Assembly: GCA_019828595.1 (NCBI GenBank)
Contig: JAHQRK010000012.1
Location: 1,736,001-1,800,000 of the forward strand
Direction of reading: 5' to 3'
DNA from: Aphanomyces cochlioides
Taxonomy: Eukaryota > Oomycota > Saprolegniomycetes > Saprolegniales > Verrucalvaceae
Length of the DNA: 64,000 nt
The notes under the pieces are model-generated. The model made no database searches. It was not told the DNA's origin and saw nothing but the letters and a program-made list of their open reading frames with translations. Shown here piece by piece: positions 20,573 through 31,496 of this stretch. Numbering within the stretch: the first letter of the stretch is position 1; every line of letters starts with the position of its first letter. Position numbers and translations under genes: made by a program.

Positions 20573-22048
20573 ATGTTGCTTGTTGACTCCTCTCCAGCGC
20601 ATCTTACTCCTGTCCACGGCACGGCGATGATGGAAACGTCCGATGTCAAGTCGGTTGTCGACTGCCAAATCTGCTTTGACAGCATCGACCAACAGAGTAT
20701 TGCAACCAAGCTGTGTGGACCATCTTGTCGAGCTGCAGTGTGCCATGGTTGCCTCCATGACTACATTCGCGTCCAGACAGAAAGTTTACCGACTGGCGTC
20801 CTCGCCAAGCTCAATTGTCCCATTTGCATCCGTCCTGCGAATCTCATGCGATGGAAGGCACGATGTCCGTCCCTGAGCGTTGAAGTGGACGCTTTTGCAG
20901 AACGAGTTCGTGCGTCGTGCAATATTCTTTGCCCTTCTTGCCATTATCCCTGCAATGTTCTTCCACACGCAACACCCGAGACCAAGAAAATCAAGATGAA
21001 AACACACTTTATCGACAAGATCCCATTGCTTCGACAGCGATGCCATGAGTTCTGTCGACACGAAACCACCCTGGACGACCTCTGCCAGTTCGTTCGACGC
21101 ACATTTCCAGCCTACTACGACGGCCTGATGAAGCGCGTCGTGCCGCTCATCCACGACACGGAAAGACGAGCTGCGTTGTTCTTGCGATTGACACGGGAGC
21201 AGCCATTCATCCGGTCAAGCTGCTGCAAAGCTCAGATTTGCTTCACATGTAAAGCAAGTGGTCACCACGAAGGCGTGCCTTGTCAAGATCGCTTGGCCGA
21301 TGTGGAAGACATTGCTGCTTGTCCCCAATGCAGCTTGACACTGGTCAAAGGTGACGGCTGCAGCTGGGTCACGTGCTTTTGTGGGTATGGTTTCTCATGG
21401 CCCAACGAAGTCGAACGGTATCGATTTGTTTTGCGATGGAACCATATTCCACCGCGGTTCGTTGATGCGCTGGCAGCGGTCTTTCGCCCATTTCTCTACT
21501 TTCGACGGCTACGCAAGCAAGTCGCGCCTGCCGTCCGATGTCATGTCCTCACCCTCCAATTCAAACCACAGTTCCTTGCTGTCTGCAACTTTTTGCGTGG
21601 CATGGCGCAACGAAGGCGCTTCCACTTGTGGGTTTTCCCCCAATTGAAACGCCACGTGATCATGCTCGACATTGCCAAGCAGAAGAAGCACATGCTCGTC
21701 GTGCTTGAATACTTAAAAAAGCGCGTCTGGCAACGACGATTCCTCAACAAAGTTCTGCAATCCGACGCATTCCGAGATGAAATCGTCCGCCGTCGCTCCA
21801 AGCATTGCGTCGAGATGGTTCAAACCCACCCTTGGATCCGACCTGTCTTGGTTCCTGTTGTCAAGTATTTGTATCTCCTCATGATCAAAGCGCGGAAAGA
21901 GCGCGTCTTGGTCGCCCTGACGAGCAAGCTAGCTTGGCAGAGGTATAATTCAAGCTTGACCGAGGAAGAGCGAGAAGAAGTCGAGATGGAGAAGTTGAGC
22001 TTCATGACGATGTTTCTAGATGACGATGAAGAAGTTGGTGACTACTAA
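20573..22048 (+). CDS. RBR-like (TRIAD) E3 ubiquitin-ligase-like protein, copy H, intact
   Basis: A 491-residue protein. I chose ATG 20573 (MLLVDSSPAHLTP) because it matches the paralogue starts; the frame is open 29 codons further upstream. RING-type cluster (CQIC, CGPSC, CHGC, CPIC), linker CPSC, IBR-like CCKAQICFTC..HHEGVPC, RING2-like CPQC..KGDGC..CFCG with the candidate catalytic Cys, two basic helical units, and an acidic tail ending DDEEVGDY. The parts after RING2 are rich in Arg and Lys and predicted helical. It is closest to copy G. It converges with the minus-strand RBR gene: only 26 bp separate the two stop codons, so the transcripts likely overlap at their 3' ends. The stop is TAA. 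Confidence 0.88.
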   Translation: MLLVDSSPAHLTPVHGTAMMETSDVKSVVDCQICFDSIDQQSIATKLCGPSCRAAVCHGCLHDYIRVQTESLPTGVLAKLNCPICIRPANLMRWKARCPSLSVEVDAFAERVRASCNILCPSCHYPCNVLPHATPETKKIKMKTHFIDKIPLLRQRCHEFCRHETTLDDLCQFVRRTFPAYYDGLMKRVVPLIHDTERRAALFLRLTREQPFIRSSCCKAQICFTCKASGHHEGVPCQDRLADVEDIAACPQCSLTLVKGDGCSWVTCFCGYGFSWPNEVERYRFVLRWNHIPPRFVDALAAVFRPFLYFRRLRKQVAPAVRCHVLTLQFKPQFLAVCNFLRGMAQRRRFHLWVFPQLKRHVIMLDIAKQKKHMLVVLEYLKKRVWQRRFLNKVLQSDAFRDEIVRRRSKHCVEMVQTHPWIRPVLVPVVKYLYLLMIKARKERVLVALTSKLAWQRYNSSLTEEEREEVEMEKLSFMTMFLDDDEEVGDY

Positions 22049-22074
22049 AAGCGCAGTAAAAGTTGGTTTTTGAG

Positions 22075-23166
22075 TTATTTTGCAAGTTGTTTGCATGATC
22101 CCAGCGAGACAACCTTGGATGGTAATGCGTCACGCAGCTCGTTGGCTTTGAGAGCAGCTTTCAACAGCTTCGTCCATTGATCCGTCGCGCCAGACTTGAG
22201 GAGCAAGTCGCATATTGCGATGAATTGATGGCGGTGAGGCATGGACATGCGCTGGACATTTGAGTAGATTGACAACTGAGGTAGAACACGTCGGCCAAAA
22301 CGCATTTGCCACAGGACTCGACTCAATCGACGAGTCAAGATCGATCTGTGACGCGGCGAAAGCTGCTTCAGCTTGGCCACAACGACTTGCTGGCTCCACG
22401 AGAAGGTCGTGCCGCAGAAGCAGCGCATGGAATCGCAGCCGTCACCTTTAGTGAGTCCAACTGAACAATTTGGGCACCGAGTGATCACACTGGTGGAATC
22501 ATCGCTGCACTTGTGATCAAGGGATGCTTCCGTCTTGCACGTAAAACAAAGGCGGGCATTGCAGCATGGTAAGTTCACGACAGGGGAGTCTTTCAACGCA
22601 CGGAAGAGAAGCACACAGCGGCGTTCGACGTCATGGATATTGCGGAGAAGTTGATAGAGCAGTGGCATCTGAAGGTTCACTGGGAAGCTCTCTATGAGGA
22701 AATGCCACACTTGACTTGGCGAGGCACGATGGCGGCAAAATTGACGGCAGAGGTGAACTAATTCCATGAGGTTGGCCTTCCAATGAAAGGGGAGATTGAT
22801 GGAACTCGATGGGTTCAATGAGGATATTGCAGGAAGGATATTGGTATTGATGTGACAGCTCGGGCAGACAACATCGCAGGCTGCACGTAGGTACTCAGAA
22901 AAGGTCTCGATGGAGTGAGCAAACTGGGGGCATTTTGCCGTCCACTGGAGGAGATTTACTGGAACTAGACAGGCCGGACATGGCAGTGGCGCAACCACGC
23001 CTCGAGGCATGTTCTGCTGTCGTTGGAGGATATACAATTCAAGACATGGAATACAGATAGATGCAGGGCATGTCGGACTGCAAATAGAGCTCACGACGGA
23101 GCTAGGGTCGGCCTGTTCGAGGCAGATAGCGCATGAAGCGACGGGGGCTCGGGACCTTGGCAGCAT
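22075..23166 (-). CDS. Divergent RBR-like protein I on the opposite strand
   Basis: A 363-residue single-exon relative of the plus-strand copies, much diverged but with the same order: RING-type cluster (CAIC, CSPTC, CIPC, CPAC), CPSC linker, IBR-like CCNARLCFTC, RING2-like CPNC..KGDGC..RCFCG followed by FSW, and then only one basic helical unit (VLPQLSIYSNV..QFIAICDLL). It lacks the acidic C-terminal tail. Its divergence, opposite orientation and single helical unit suggest that it is the older gene from which, or beside which, the plus-strand array expanded. It is divergently arranged with the GBP-like gene, the starts being 371 bp apart. The candidate catalytic Cys is kept, so it is probably functional. 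Confidence 0.85.
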   Translation of the reverse strand: MLPRSRAPVASCAICLEQADPSSVVSSICSPTCPASICIPCLELYILQRQQNMPRGVVAPLPCPACLVPVNLLQWTAKCPQFAHSIETFSEYLRAACDVVCPSCHINTNILPAISSLNPSSSINLPFHWKANLMELVHLCRQFCRHRASPSQVWHFLIESFPVNLQMPLLYQLLRNIHDVERRCVLLFRALKDSPVVNLPCCNARLCFTCKTEASLDHKCSDDSTSVITRCPNCSVGLTKGDGCDSMRCFCGTTFSWSQQVVVAKLKQLSPRHRSILTRRLSRVLWQMRFGRRVLPQLSIYSNVQRMSMPHRHQFIAICDLLLKSGATDQWTKLLKAALKANELRDALPSKVVSLGSCKQLAK

Positions 23167-23537
23167 GCCAGCGAACTGAAAATGGGCATTTTGGATCTCT
23201 CTGTTCAGGAATGTATGAAAAGACCATCATTCTATCTTCCACTTATCCAATCGGAACGTTCGACGAAGTCAACCTTTGAATCCGTGGATATTCTGTGCCT
23301 TAACAAGACGACCGGAGATCGTTGGCGCTGCTTGTCCTTCGCGTTTCTCACTGGCAGTAAACGATCAGGCCGCGCCAAGACGTGGTTCCTGCCGTGCTGT
23401 GGAATCGTTGGGGGATTGTAAAAAATTGAACATGATTGGCTAAAATAATTTTTTTAATGTGTTTTTGACCAATAGAATGAGATTTTGGCTCTCTACTGCT
23501 CGTTTCCTCATTTTGAGACTGATCAGCAGGAGGCAGC
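23167..23537. promoter_or_regulatory. Shared divergent upstream region of RBR gene I and the GBP-like gene
   Basis: 371 bp between two start codons pointing away from each other. The interval contains an AT-rich block at 23410-23470 with CCAAT-like words in both orientations (ATTGGCT near 23434; CCAATAGA near 23470). The arrangement would allow co-expression; no core element can be named with certainty. Confidence 0.4.
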
Positions 23538-26014
23538 ATGCGGGTTCTCGTCTGGTCGACGGCGACGGAGACGCTATCGGTGGATGAAGATGCTCTAAAT
23601 GAGTTTCAAGCACTGGAAAATGCCAAACTCCGTGTTGTTGGTATTCTCAATGGCGATGCAACAGCCGATACTGCCTTTGACGCTACAAAGGAACACCAAT
23701 TGATGCTCCACACGATGTCGACTAGATTGCGTACACAGCCAGCACCGCAAGAACAAGGCAAACGACCTCTTCTATGGATGCATGTTGAACCATCGTCCAA
23801 CGTGGTGGTATTACACAGCAACAATGAGCAGGCAGGTCGTTTGCTCCTTGTACTCCTGTCCTCTGTCGTGCTCTACAGTCAAGACAGTGAGCTCAACTTT
23901 GACAAGTTGAAATGGATGTCAGCCTTACCAACTCAAATGAAAATTCGAGGCAATCAAGATGAAGCTGGTGTTGCAAAGGATCTCGGCCAGCATATGCCGC
24001 GATTTGTCTGGGTCGCTCGAAATGCCAAGGTCAAATGGCTCAAGGATGCAGCAACTGGTGCCACGTTGACGCCATTAGAATACTTCAACTACCTTCTCGC
24101 GCTGGACTCTGGATTTTCCGAAGCATCGATGCAAGCGAATGCCTTCAAAACGTACTTTACGTCCTTCTTTCCTCACCGCGACACTGTTCATCTCAGCCGT
24201 GCCGTCGATATCAACTCTGGCATTGAGTTGGCTTGGAATACACCTGCGGAAACCTTGCGTCCACCGTACGTTGCCGCTCTTGAGAAACTCTACAACAAGT
24301 ATCTCTCTCCCAATGCTGGTGAAGATACTGTGCCCGTGAAAACTCTCCAAGGAACTCCTCTCAACTTGAGTCAGTTTGATCAGCTTCTTGAGTATTTTGT
24401 CGAAGTCCTCAACAACCACCAATTACCAATCCTTGCGAATGCGACGTCAAAACTTGTCCAGGCTACAATTGAGGTAACTTCGAATCTCCACCATAGCCTA
24501 AGAACTTGCCATAGGCTGGTGTTGCCAAGGCATCGGCTGCTTACACAGAAACATTTGCGTCCTTGGTGCCTTCGGGTGACAGCACCAAGCCAGTTTCTTC
24601 TCGATCACTGCTTCTCGCTCATTTGAAGAGCATATCGGCTGCATCGCTGGCTATTTTCGTTCTGACGGAGCAAGTTCCATCAACCAGCGCTGCAGTGCTG
24701 GCCGACAAAGTTAAAACAATTCATGCACAGATTGACGCCAGCTATATCTCTGTAGCTGTCTCGCAAGCAGAGCTTTCCAAGGCGAAATGCGAAGAAGTGT
24801 TGTCGTCCTTGCACCCCGTGGCATTTTCGTCGGCGACTGCTGAACTCGAGAGACGATCGCGAGAAGAATTCTCGGACGGCTTGCATTCGATCCTTCTTGG
24901 AATCAAGAATAGTCTTCAAGGTTCATTGAGCGATTACCGAGGCAAGGCTGAAGCAAAGCAAAACGTGGACGTTGATGACGGTCTTGGTTCTGCCATGTAC
25001 CCTTCCCTTGTGTCATATTTGAGCTCGGAGATTTTGAACTCTGTGATTGCATGGGGTGCAGACGTCTTGGCGCTATTTGAAAAGCACATGAAGCAGGGCG
25101 AGGTAGATTCTGAAGTTGTCTTTGAATTTACAACAAAAAACACGATAGACTGAACGCGACGAATTGGAAGCCGCGTACGAAGTGGCTCTTGCAAGCGACG
25201 TCTCAGGTGGATTCGATGCTGGAGACAGTCGCAAAGTCTTTGAAGACGAGCTTGCCGCACGCACGGATCAATTGGCAGCTATGAAGTCGTCATTGACTGC
25301 CGAACTGGAAGACAAGCGGTAAGTTGGTGAGAGCCATCCGACTTGACAATCATGCATCGTAGAACTGAACTCGAGCGATTGTTGTTGGATTTACGAGGCA
25401 TGCAAAGCAAGCATGATGCTCGCATTGCTTCTACAGAGTCCGAAATCCAGCGCATTAAAGCAAAGACTGCTGACACGGAAGCCCAAGCGCAGGCTGAGCG
25501 TCTCCGCCGCGAACAGTTGGCTCAAGGTGCCGCGTCGGAAATCCTCAATTTGGAGTCCAATTTTCACGCCGAGCAAAAGAATTTGTACAATGAACAGCGT
25601 GAACTCCTGAGTAAAGTGGTTGAACTCGAACGAGCTCTCATGGGCAAGAAGACTGCGCATTTGCAAACTTTGTTCGACATGGAGACGAATTGCACAAAAG
25701 CTGTTGAAGAAACGCGCTCCAACCACAAGAAAGAGCTGCAAAAACTCAAGACCCAAGCCAAGCAGGACATCACGATGCTCAAAAAGGCATACGACAGCAA
25801 AAAAGTAGTCGTCCAGCAACAACTCGATGAAGTGAACGCCCTCATCAAGCAATGCGAAGAGCAACTCAACACGCTTGAGCCCAAAATCAACATTACAGCG
25901 CCAACGCCACAAGTGACCGGCAGTGGTGCGATCTCATCAACCCCAAGTCTTGCCAAGCCAGTGTCTTCACCATCGAGGGCGGCACGGCAAGATGAGATGT
26001 GCAAGCAATCTTAA
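23538..26014 (+). CDS. Guanylate-binding-protein-like protein with a degenerate GTPase domain (781 aa)
   Basis: Exons 23538-24473, 24515-25102, 25149-25318 and 25363-26014 join in phase, with introns of 41, 46 and 44 nt. The first ~230 residues follow the GBP large-GTPase domain: LRVVGI, LLWMH (the family GiWmW position), LLSSVVLYS, FVWVARNAKVKWL and TPLEYFNYLL. The nucleotide-binding motifs are absent, however. No GxxxxGK(S/T) P-loop follows LRVVGI, the DTEG switch is replaced by LHSNNEQ, and the RD motif reads ARNA. Residues ~260-580 match the GBP helical region (YVEAxxxxxxP-type segment FVEVLNNHQLPILANATSKL). Residues ~580-750 are a long coiled coil, followed by a Ser/Pro tail. It is a probable pseudo-GTPase scaffold; family GBPs oligomerise on membranes. 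It has no transmembrane segment or lipidation motif. Confidence 0.82.
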
Positions 26015-26214
26015 TTGGAAATGAAATCTTATTGTGTTGCTGATGAACTCTGTTGACTGTACCTGGCATTATGCTGGCATCTTTGTGGTGTAGAAAGAGA
26101 AGTCCTCGTCAAACGAAGTGGAATTCATTGGAATAGAATTAAGGTGACAATAATGCTATCCATCGTACGCAATAGTTAAAGAAGCCATGGCGACTCATAA
26201 TGAAATTTGCCTGA

Positions 26215-28698
26215 TCAAGGAATGATCACAGGCGTGGATGCTGGAGTTGGCGAAGGTGTCCGTGGAGGAGTTTGGGCAGGAGTTGGGCAAGGAGTTGGCG
26301 CTGGTGTTTGCGCTGGGGTTTGACGTGGTGTGGGAGCCGGCGTTGGAGAAGGAGTGCGTGGGGGAGTTTGGGCCGGAGTTGGGCAAGGAGTGGGGGCTGG
26401 CGTTTGAGCTGGTGTTTGACGTGGGGTTGGCTCTGGAGTTCGAGCCGGGGTTTGACACGGGGTGGGAGCTGGTGTTGGAAACGGTGTATGAGCAGGAGTT
26501 TGAGCCGGAGTTGGGCGAGGAGTCGGGGATGGCGTATGGACTGGAGTTTGACGAGGAGTCGGGGATGGCGTATGGACTGGAGTTTGACGAGGAGTCGGGG
26601 ATGGCGTATGGACTGGAGTTGGGGCTGGTGTTGGGGAAGGAGTGCGTGCAGGAGTTTGGGCTGGTGTTTGACATGGAGTTTGTGCTGGGGATGGAGCAGT
26701 AGTTGGTGCTGGGGTTGGAGCGGGGGTAGGTGCGGGCGTTGGTGCGGGAGTAGATTCTGGAGTTGGGCAAGGAGTAGGTGCAGGTGTAGGTGCAGGTGTA
26801 GGTTCAGGGGTTGGTGCTGGGGTTGGAGCCGGCGTTGGCGCTGGAGTAGGTTCAGGAGTCGGGCAAGGAGTAGGTGCTGGTGTAGGTTCAGGGGTTTGTG
26901 CTGGGGTTGGAGCGGGGGTAGGTGCGGGCGTTGGTGCGGGGGTAGATTCTGGAGTTGGGCAAGGAGTAGGTGCAGGTGTAGGTGCAGGTGTAGGTTCAGG
27001 GGTTGGTGCTGGGGTTGGAGCCGGCGTTGGCGATGGTGTTGGAGCAGGTGTAGGCTCTGGAGTTGGAGCTGGAGTAGGTTCAGGGGTTGGCGATGGTGTT
27101 GGAGCAGGTGTAGGCTCTGGAGTTGGAGCTGGGGTTGGAGCAGGAGTAGGCTCTGGAGTTGGTGATGGTGTCGCAGCAGGAGTGGGCTCTGGCGTTGGTG
27201 ATGGTGTTGGAGCTGGAGTAGGCTCTGGTGTTGGACCTGGGGTTGGAGCTGGAGTAGGCTCTGGTGTTGGACCTGGCGTTGGAGCTGGAGTAGGTTCAGG
27301 CGTTGGCGATGGTGTTGGAGCTGGAGTGGGCTCTGGCGTTGGTGATGGTGTTGGCGCTGGGGTAGTTGCTGGTGTAGTCGCTGGGGTAGTCGCAGGGGTA
27401 GTCGCTGGGGTCGTCGCTGGAGTGGTCGCTGGGGTAGTCGCTGGGGTCGTCGCTGGAGTGGTCGCTGGGGTCGTCGCTGGAGTAGGGCCTGGGGTAGGTG
27501 GAGGAGTTGGAGCTGGGGTAGTCGCTGGGGTCGTCGCTGGAGTGGTCGCTGGAGTAGTCGCTGGGGTAGTTGCTGGGGTAGTTGCTGGGGTAGTCGCTGG
27601 GGTAGTCGCAGGGGTAGTCGCTGGGGTCGTCGCTGGAGTGGTCGCTGGGGTAGTCGCTGGGGTCGTCGCTGGAGTGGTCGCTGGGGTCGTCGCTGGAGTA
27701 GGGCCTGGGGTAGGTGGAGGAGTTGGAGCTGGGGTAGTCGCTGGGGTCGTCGCTGGAGTAGGGCCTGGGGTAGGTGGAGGAGTTGGAGCTGGGGTAGTCG
27801 CTGGGGTCGTCGCTGGAGTAGGGCCTGGGGTAGGTGAAGGAGTTGGAGCTGGGGTAGTCGCTGGGGTCGTCGCTGGAGTGGTCGCTGGAGTTGATTTTGG
27901 AGTTGTTGATGGCGTCGAGGCTGGTGTTGGCGAAGGAGTGGCAGTTGGTGTTAAATTCGGCGTCGGCTGTGGAGTTGGAGCTGTTGTTGGAGATGAAGTA
28001 CGGGGTGGGGTAGGAGCTGAAGTTGGTCCAGGTGTTGATGTTGAGGTGGGGATAGGAGTAGGAGCAGGAGTCGACAGCGGTGTTAGTGCAGAAGTTGGTG
28101 GCTGGGTTGGTGCCTGCGTTGGAAGTGGTGTAGGTGCTGGTGTTGGTTGCTCAGTTCTCAGGAGGCTGGTCGTCGGAGGCGGACGGGTGACTGGTTGGAA
28201 CGTTGCTTTGTTAGCGCATCCAACTTCATACTGCACCGTCGTCTTCGAGGACTCGAACCATGAGAGGTTAGCTTCATCGAGAGTAGTTGATGCTAAGCTT
28301 GGTGTGTCAGTCTCTGAGTAGCTCCACAAGTCATCAGAGGACGACGATGACTCATTTGGATCGCACACAAATGGAACTTGGTTCTTTTTCTTGGCTGGAG
28401 CAACGCCACCGCATCCTACCGATGGCAAGACACAGCCCCAAGCACCAGTCGCTATCTTGACGCATGTTGCGCTTTCCTTCAAAACGCAACTCGACGTGGC
28501 TGCGTTCCAAGAGGGGAGGTATGGGTGGCAGTCTTGCGTTGCGACACTTCCTGCCTGAGGGCACTGGGAGCCAGCTGGAAGAACGCCGCTCCCCGAGCAT
28601 ATCGGTCCATCAATCGAATATGTGGCGTCGCGGCATACACTCACGGGCGTTGCCGTCGCCACGGCAAGGACGGTGGCAATAAACGCCGCTCGCTTCAT
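26215..28698 (-). CDS. Secreted Cys-rich protein with a giant Thr/Pro repeat (827 aa)
   Basis: Signal peptide ([18 protein letters not shown]) followed by an eight-cysteine domain of about 80 residues ([52 protein letters not shown]). Next come a Ser/Asp-rich stretch and a GCANKA segment, and then more than 600 residues of TPxP repeats ([16 protein letters not shown] units) ending VIIP. The Thr/Pro part should be heavily O-glycosylated and extended, like a cell-wall stalk or mucin. The Cys domain may bind wall polysaccharide, but I do not recognise a named carbohydrate-binding family. No C-terminal GPI-type hydrophobic tail is seen. A paralogue with the same head and a similar C-terminus is 1.0 kb away on the same strand. 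The repeat DNA is prone to slippage, so the length here is likely allele-specific or assembly-dependent. Confidence 0.82.
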   Translation of the reverse strand: MKRAAFIATVLAVATATPVSVCRDATYSIDGPICSGSGVLPAGSQCPQAGSVATQDCHPYLPSWNAATSSCVLKESATCVKIATGAWGCVLPSVGCGGVAPAKKKNQVPFVCDPNESSSSSDDLWSYSETDTPSLASTTLDEANLSWFESSKTTVQYEVGCANKATFQPVTRPPPTTSLLRTEQPTPAPTPLPTQAPTQPPTSALTPLSTPAPTPIPTSTSTPGPTSAPTPPRTSSPTTAPTPQPTPNLTPTATPSPTPASTPSTTPKSTPATTPATTPATTPAPTPSPTPGPTPATTPATTPAPTPPPTPGPTPATTPATTPAPTPPPTPGPTPATTPATTPATTPATTPATTPATTPATTPATTPATTPATTPATTPATTPATTPATTPATTPAPTPPPTPGPTPATTPATTPATTPATTPATTPATTPATTPATTPATTPATTPAPTPSPTPEPTPAPTPSPTPEPTPAPTPGPTPEPTPAPTPGPTPEPTPAPTPSPTPEPTPAATPSPTPEPTPAPTPAPTPEPTPAPTPSPTPEPTPAPTPEPTPAPTPSPTPAPTPAPTPEPTPAPTPAPTPCPTPESTPAPTPAPTPAPTPAQTPEPTPAPTPCPTPEPTPAPTPAPTPAPTPEPTPAPTPAPTPCPTPESTPAPTPAPTPAPTPAPTTAPSPAQTPCQTPAQTPARTPSPTPAPTPVHTPSPTPRQTPVHTPSPTPRQTPVHTPSPTPRPTPAQTPAHTPFPTPAPTPCQTPARTPEPTPRQTPAQTPAPTPCPTPAQTPPRTPSPTPAPTPRQTPAQTPAPTPCPTPAQTPPRTPSPTPASTPVIIP
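26240..28170 (-). repeat. Tandem-repeat DNA coding Thr/Pro units, several periods
   Basis: Nested periodicities are visible. 12-bp units (GTCGCTGGGGTA-like on the plus strand) dominate 27361-27900. A 60-bp unit containing a GGTGGAGGAGTTGG core recurs near 27708, 27768 and 27828. A 36-bp unit recurs three times at about 26515-26625. A block of about 195 bp is duplicated at about 26713 and 26908. All keep the frame of the minus-strand gene. Confidence 0.8.
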
Positions 28699-29721
28699 AG
28701 AAAATCGAAACTGTGCTTTGCTTTCTCGTTGTCAGCGCAACGTCCACTAAAAATTTGCCTGTTGCGCCGCACGCAGGTCGACTGGCATCAAAAATGTTTA
28801 CCCACCCGGTGGTCAACTCAATCTTTTACTTAAACTACATAATAACACACAGATAGAATAAATATTCTGAGTTATATTGTATGGGTCCCCGTAGCCTGCC
28901 TTTCTTGCCATACCATGCGTGGGATTGTCTGGCTGGATGCACCTGGTTCGTGAGCTCCATGTTGGCTGATGATGATCGAAAGTCCAGAACGTGCTACGAG
29001 AGCGACGAAGGGTCGTGACATTCACCTCAAAGCTATGAAATCGGCGTCTGGACTTTGCGGGGTGAGTGGAAGATGTGGACGGGCGCCATGCAAAATGGCC
29101 GGTTTCAAGATGCTGGTGGTTGGAGACAGGCGTCATTTGCGTTTGTTTGGGTCGACGAGGCAAGCGACCGCGCAACTTGCATCTCGGACACCCATAGCAC
29201 ATTGCAGAACATGAATCTCAGGTTTGTTGTCGTGTCGACCTGCTAGAATAGCTTGGTCGAGCAATTGAGCGAGGGGTGTGTCTCTTCCCAACAGTATGTT
29301 GGTTCCATCGTGGTGGGAACTGATTCACTGGATTCCACACTGAGCGATCGAGCGTGCGGCGCAAGTCTGCTGGAGTGATTGACGAGGAAGGATCCGATCA
29401 ATTTCCTTCCGTCGAACAATTGAGTCATGCTCAACCTGTTGACAGGCTTCGATTGTGCATGTTGGCAGGAAAGTTTGCCACGTTGAAGTGTGGGTTCAAT
29501 CAATCAGGAATGAGATTGTCAGCCAAGAAGTTGGAGGGTCAAAAGCTTAACAGACATGTTCGACTTGCTGAGTGCTGTCGCTCACTCAGCTCACAGGATG
29601 AAATAGCCATCATGGTTTCCAAGTGACCGAGAAAACTGAAAATATACAAGCATGGGTGACTTTGTCATTGGATTTGAAACTTTCTTACAGCTTTAAATCG
29701 CCAAAGCCATGTGGCGACTTC
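28699..29721. other. Intergenic stretch between the two Thr/Pro-repeat genes
   Basis: No supported gene. The part adjoining 28698 is the upstream region of the 827-residue gene. Short frames on both strands lack domains or splice support. Confidence 0.5.
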
Positions 29722-30906
29722 TTAAGGAATCACGACACCAGTAGTAGGTGGGGGAGTTGTTCCATACACTGCAGTTGGAGAAGGGGTTGGAGCTGGGGTT
29801 GGAGCTGGGGTTGGAGCAGGGGTTGGAGCTGGGGTGGTTGGACCATAAACAGGGCCTGTTGTGGTTGGTGTTAGAGTAGTACTTGGTTCCAGAGTTGGCA
29901 CAGGGGTGGTCGTTGGGGCAGGAGTTGAAGGGAAATAAATTGGCGGAGTTGTCGTTGGCACGGGCGTGGTAGCTGGTGTCGGTTGTGGAGTTGGCACAGG
30001 GGTGGTAGTTGGTGGTGGGGTCGGGGCAAGGGTTGTAGTTGGTGGAGGGGTTGGCGCCAGAGTAGTGGTTGGTGGGGGTGTTGGTGCACGAGTCGTCGTA
30101 GGAGGTGGAGTTGGTGCAGAAGTTGGTGCGGGAGTTGGCGCAGGGGTCTGTTTCATGGTTGGCGAGGGTGTGGGGGCTTGAGTAGTAGGAGGTTGAGTGG
30201 TTGGCGCACGGGTTGTTGGCGCTTGAGTAGTAGGAGGTTGAGTGGTTGGCGCACGGGTTGTTGGCGCTTGAGTAATAGGAGGCTGTGTCACTGGAGCTTG
30301 AGTTGTTGCAGGAGCTTGTGTGGTTGTCTTTGGAGCCTCGGTGGGGGGTGGTTGCGTTCGAAGGAATGTGGTCGTGGGTGTTGGAGTTGTAACTGGGACC
30401 AACTTTGCACCATTAGCACAACCCACTTCGTATTTGACGGTCGTGGTAGTAGATTCAAACCATGAGCTGTCCGAAGTGTCGATTGTTGCAGTTGCAAGAC
30501 TTGGAGTATCGGTCTCAGAGTAGTTCCACGAGTCTGTACTGGACGACGTCGACTCCTTTGGGTCACAAACAAACGGTTGTTGGTTCTTCTTCTTCTTAGT
30601 GGGCGCTTGAGAGCCGCAACCGACTGAAGGCAACACGCAGCCCCATGCTCCCGTGGTCAACTTGACGCATGTTGCGCTTTCCTTCAAAACACAACTGGAC
30701 GTGGCTGCATTCCACGACGGGAGGTAAGGGTGGCAGTCTTGCGTCGCGACGCTTCCAGCTTGGGGGCATTGTTGGCCAGCTGGGACGACGCCGCTGCCTG
30801 AGCAAATGGATCCACTGATGGTGTAGGTAGCATCACGGCAGACACTCACAGGTCCGGCCGCGGCTACTGCAAGGAAGCCAACGAAAGAGCTTGCTACGCA
30901 CTTCAT
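29722..30906 (-). CDS. Secreted Cys-rich protein with Thr/Pro-rich repeat region (394 aa)
   Basis: Paralogue of the 827-residue protein. It has a signal peptide ([19 protein letters not shown]) and the same eight-cysteine head ([49 protein letters not shown]). A Lys-rich [16 protein letters not shown] segment and a GCANGA segment lead into about 200 residues of Thr/Pro-rich repeats (TTQAPx[15 protein letters not shown]) ending VVIP. The head is much more conserved between the two genes than the repeats, so the head is probably the functional binding part and the repeats act as a spacer. It lies on the same strand as the larger gene, downstream of a membrane-protein gene and with its own upstream region. 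Confidence 0.82.
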   Translation of the reverse strand: MKCVASSFVGFLAVAAAGPVSVCRDATYTISGSICSGSGVVPAGQQCPQAGSVATQDCHPYLPSWNAATSSCVLKESATCVKLTTGAWGCVLPSVGCGSQAPTKKKKNQQPFVCDPKESTSSSTDSWNYSETDTPSLATATIDTSDSSWFESTTTTVKYEVGCANGAKLVPVTTPTPTTTFLRTQPPPTEAPKTTTQAPATTQAPVTQPPITQAPTTRAPTTQPPTTQAPTTRAPTTQPPTTQAPTPSPTMKQTPAPTPAPTSAPTPPPTTTRAPTPPPTTTLAPTPPPTTTLAPTPPPTTTPVPTPQPTPATTPVPTTTPPIYFPSTPAPTTTPVPTLEPSTTLTPTTTGPVYGPTTPAPTPAPTPAPTPAPTPSPTAVYGTTPPPTTGVVIP

Positions 30907-31496
30907 TGCAAATTTCGATTTGAGACCCTGGCATCTGGCTCACGACCAAAATTTTCAGCTCCATCTGGCCCTCCAGACTTGGAAATTATAAAAATGAGCG
31001 CCAAATATATGGTGATTTGACTTGGTCGTGAATTAATTTAATAAAAATTGGCTGTCAGCAGCTCGGGGCGTCGACCACTTAAGAAGATTGTCTGCTCGAG
31101 AAAGTTCCCTTCGACCAGTTTGTACTCCTTGACGCTTTCATGTGCTCGATAATCTTGAATGGACTGCCGTTGGAAGTACCCATCTGGTCAAATTTCAAGT
31201 CACAGTGTCAAAGGAACGAGGAGGCATTAGCATTGTGATGATCGAATGGGCATATTTCGGCAAGGAGCTGCATGGTGGTCGGAGAATGTCTGCGGCATGA
31301 GATGCGTTACAATTGGCGCAGCTTTTCTCAATCGTGGCAGCCATGATGCGGAAAAGATGCGAACAGCATCGAGATAGAGGCAATGCCTCTATCTCGGGAA
31401 AAAGCGTGATAGCACAAACCGTGTTATTTCCAGTTTGCAAGATGAACGATCGTCTATCGTACAAGACTATCAAAGCTGTACAAGTCTTGCGTAGTC
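30907..31496. other. Intergenic, no supported gene
   Basis: Upstream region of the 394-residue gene. It is AT-rich at about 30980-31050. An inverted word pair, GAGATAGAGGCAATGCCTCT at about 31370-31390, forms a short hairpin (AGATAGAGGCA / TGCCTCTATCT). Nothing else is assigned. Confidence 0.5.

Noticed and set aside
26240..28170. CRISPR-like array
   Set aside because: The repeats are contiguous, in frame and coding, with no unique spacers, and the genome is eukaryotic.
27182..28321. Long plus-strand open frame of Gly/Val/Ala repeats
   Set aside because: It is the antisense shadow of the Thr/Pro-repeat gene. The complementary strand has the signal peptide, cysteines and paralogue; a repeat without stops in one frame is open in several.
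29966..30465. Plus-strand Gly/Val and Trp/Arg/Ser-rich frames
   Set aside because: Antisense shadows of the 394-residue Thr/Pro-repeat gene.
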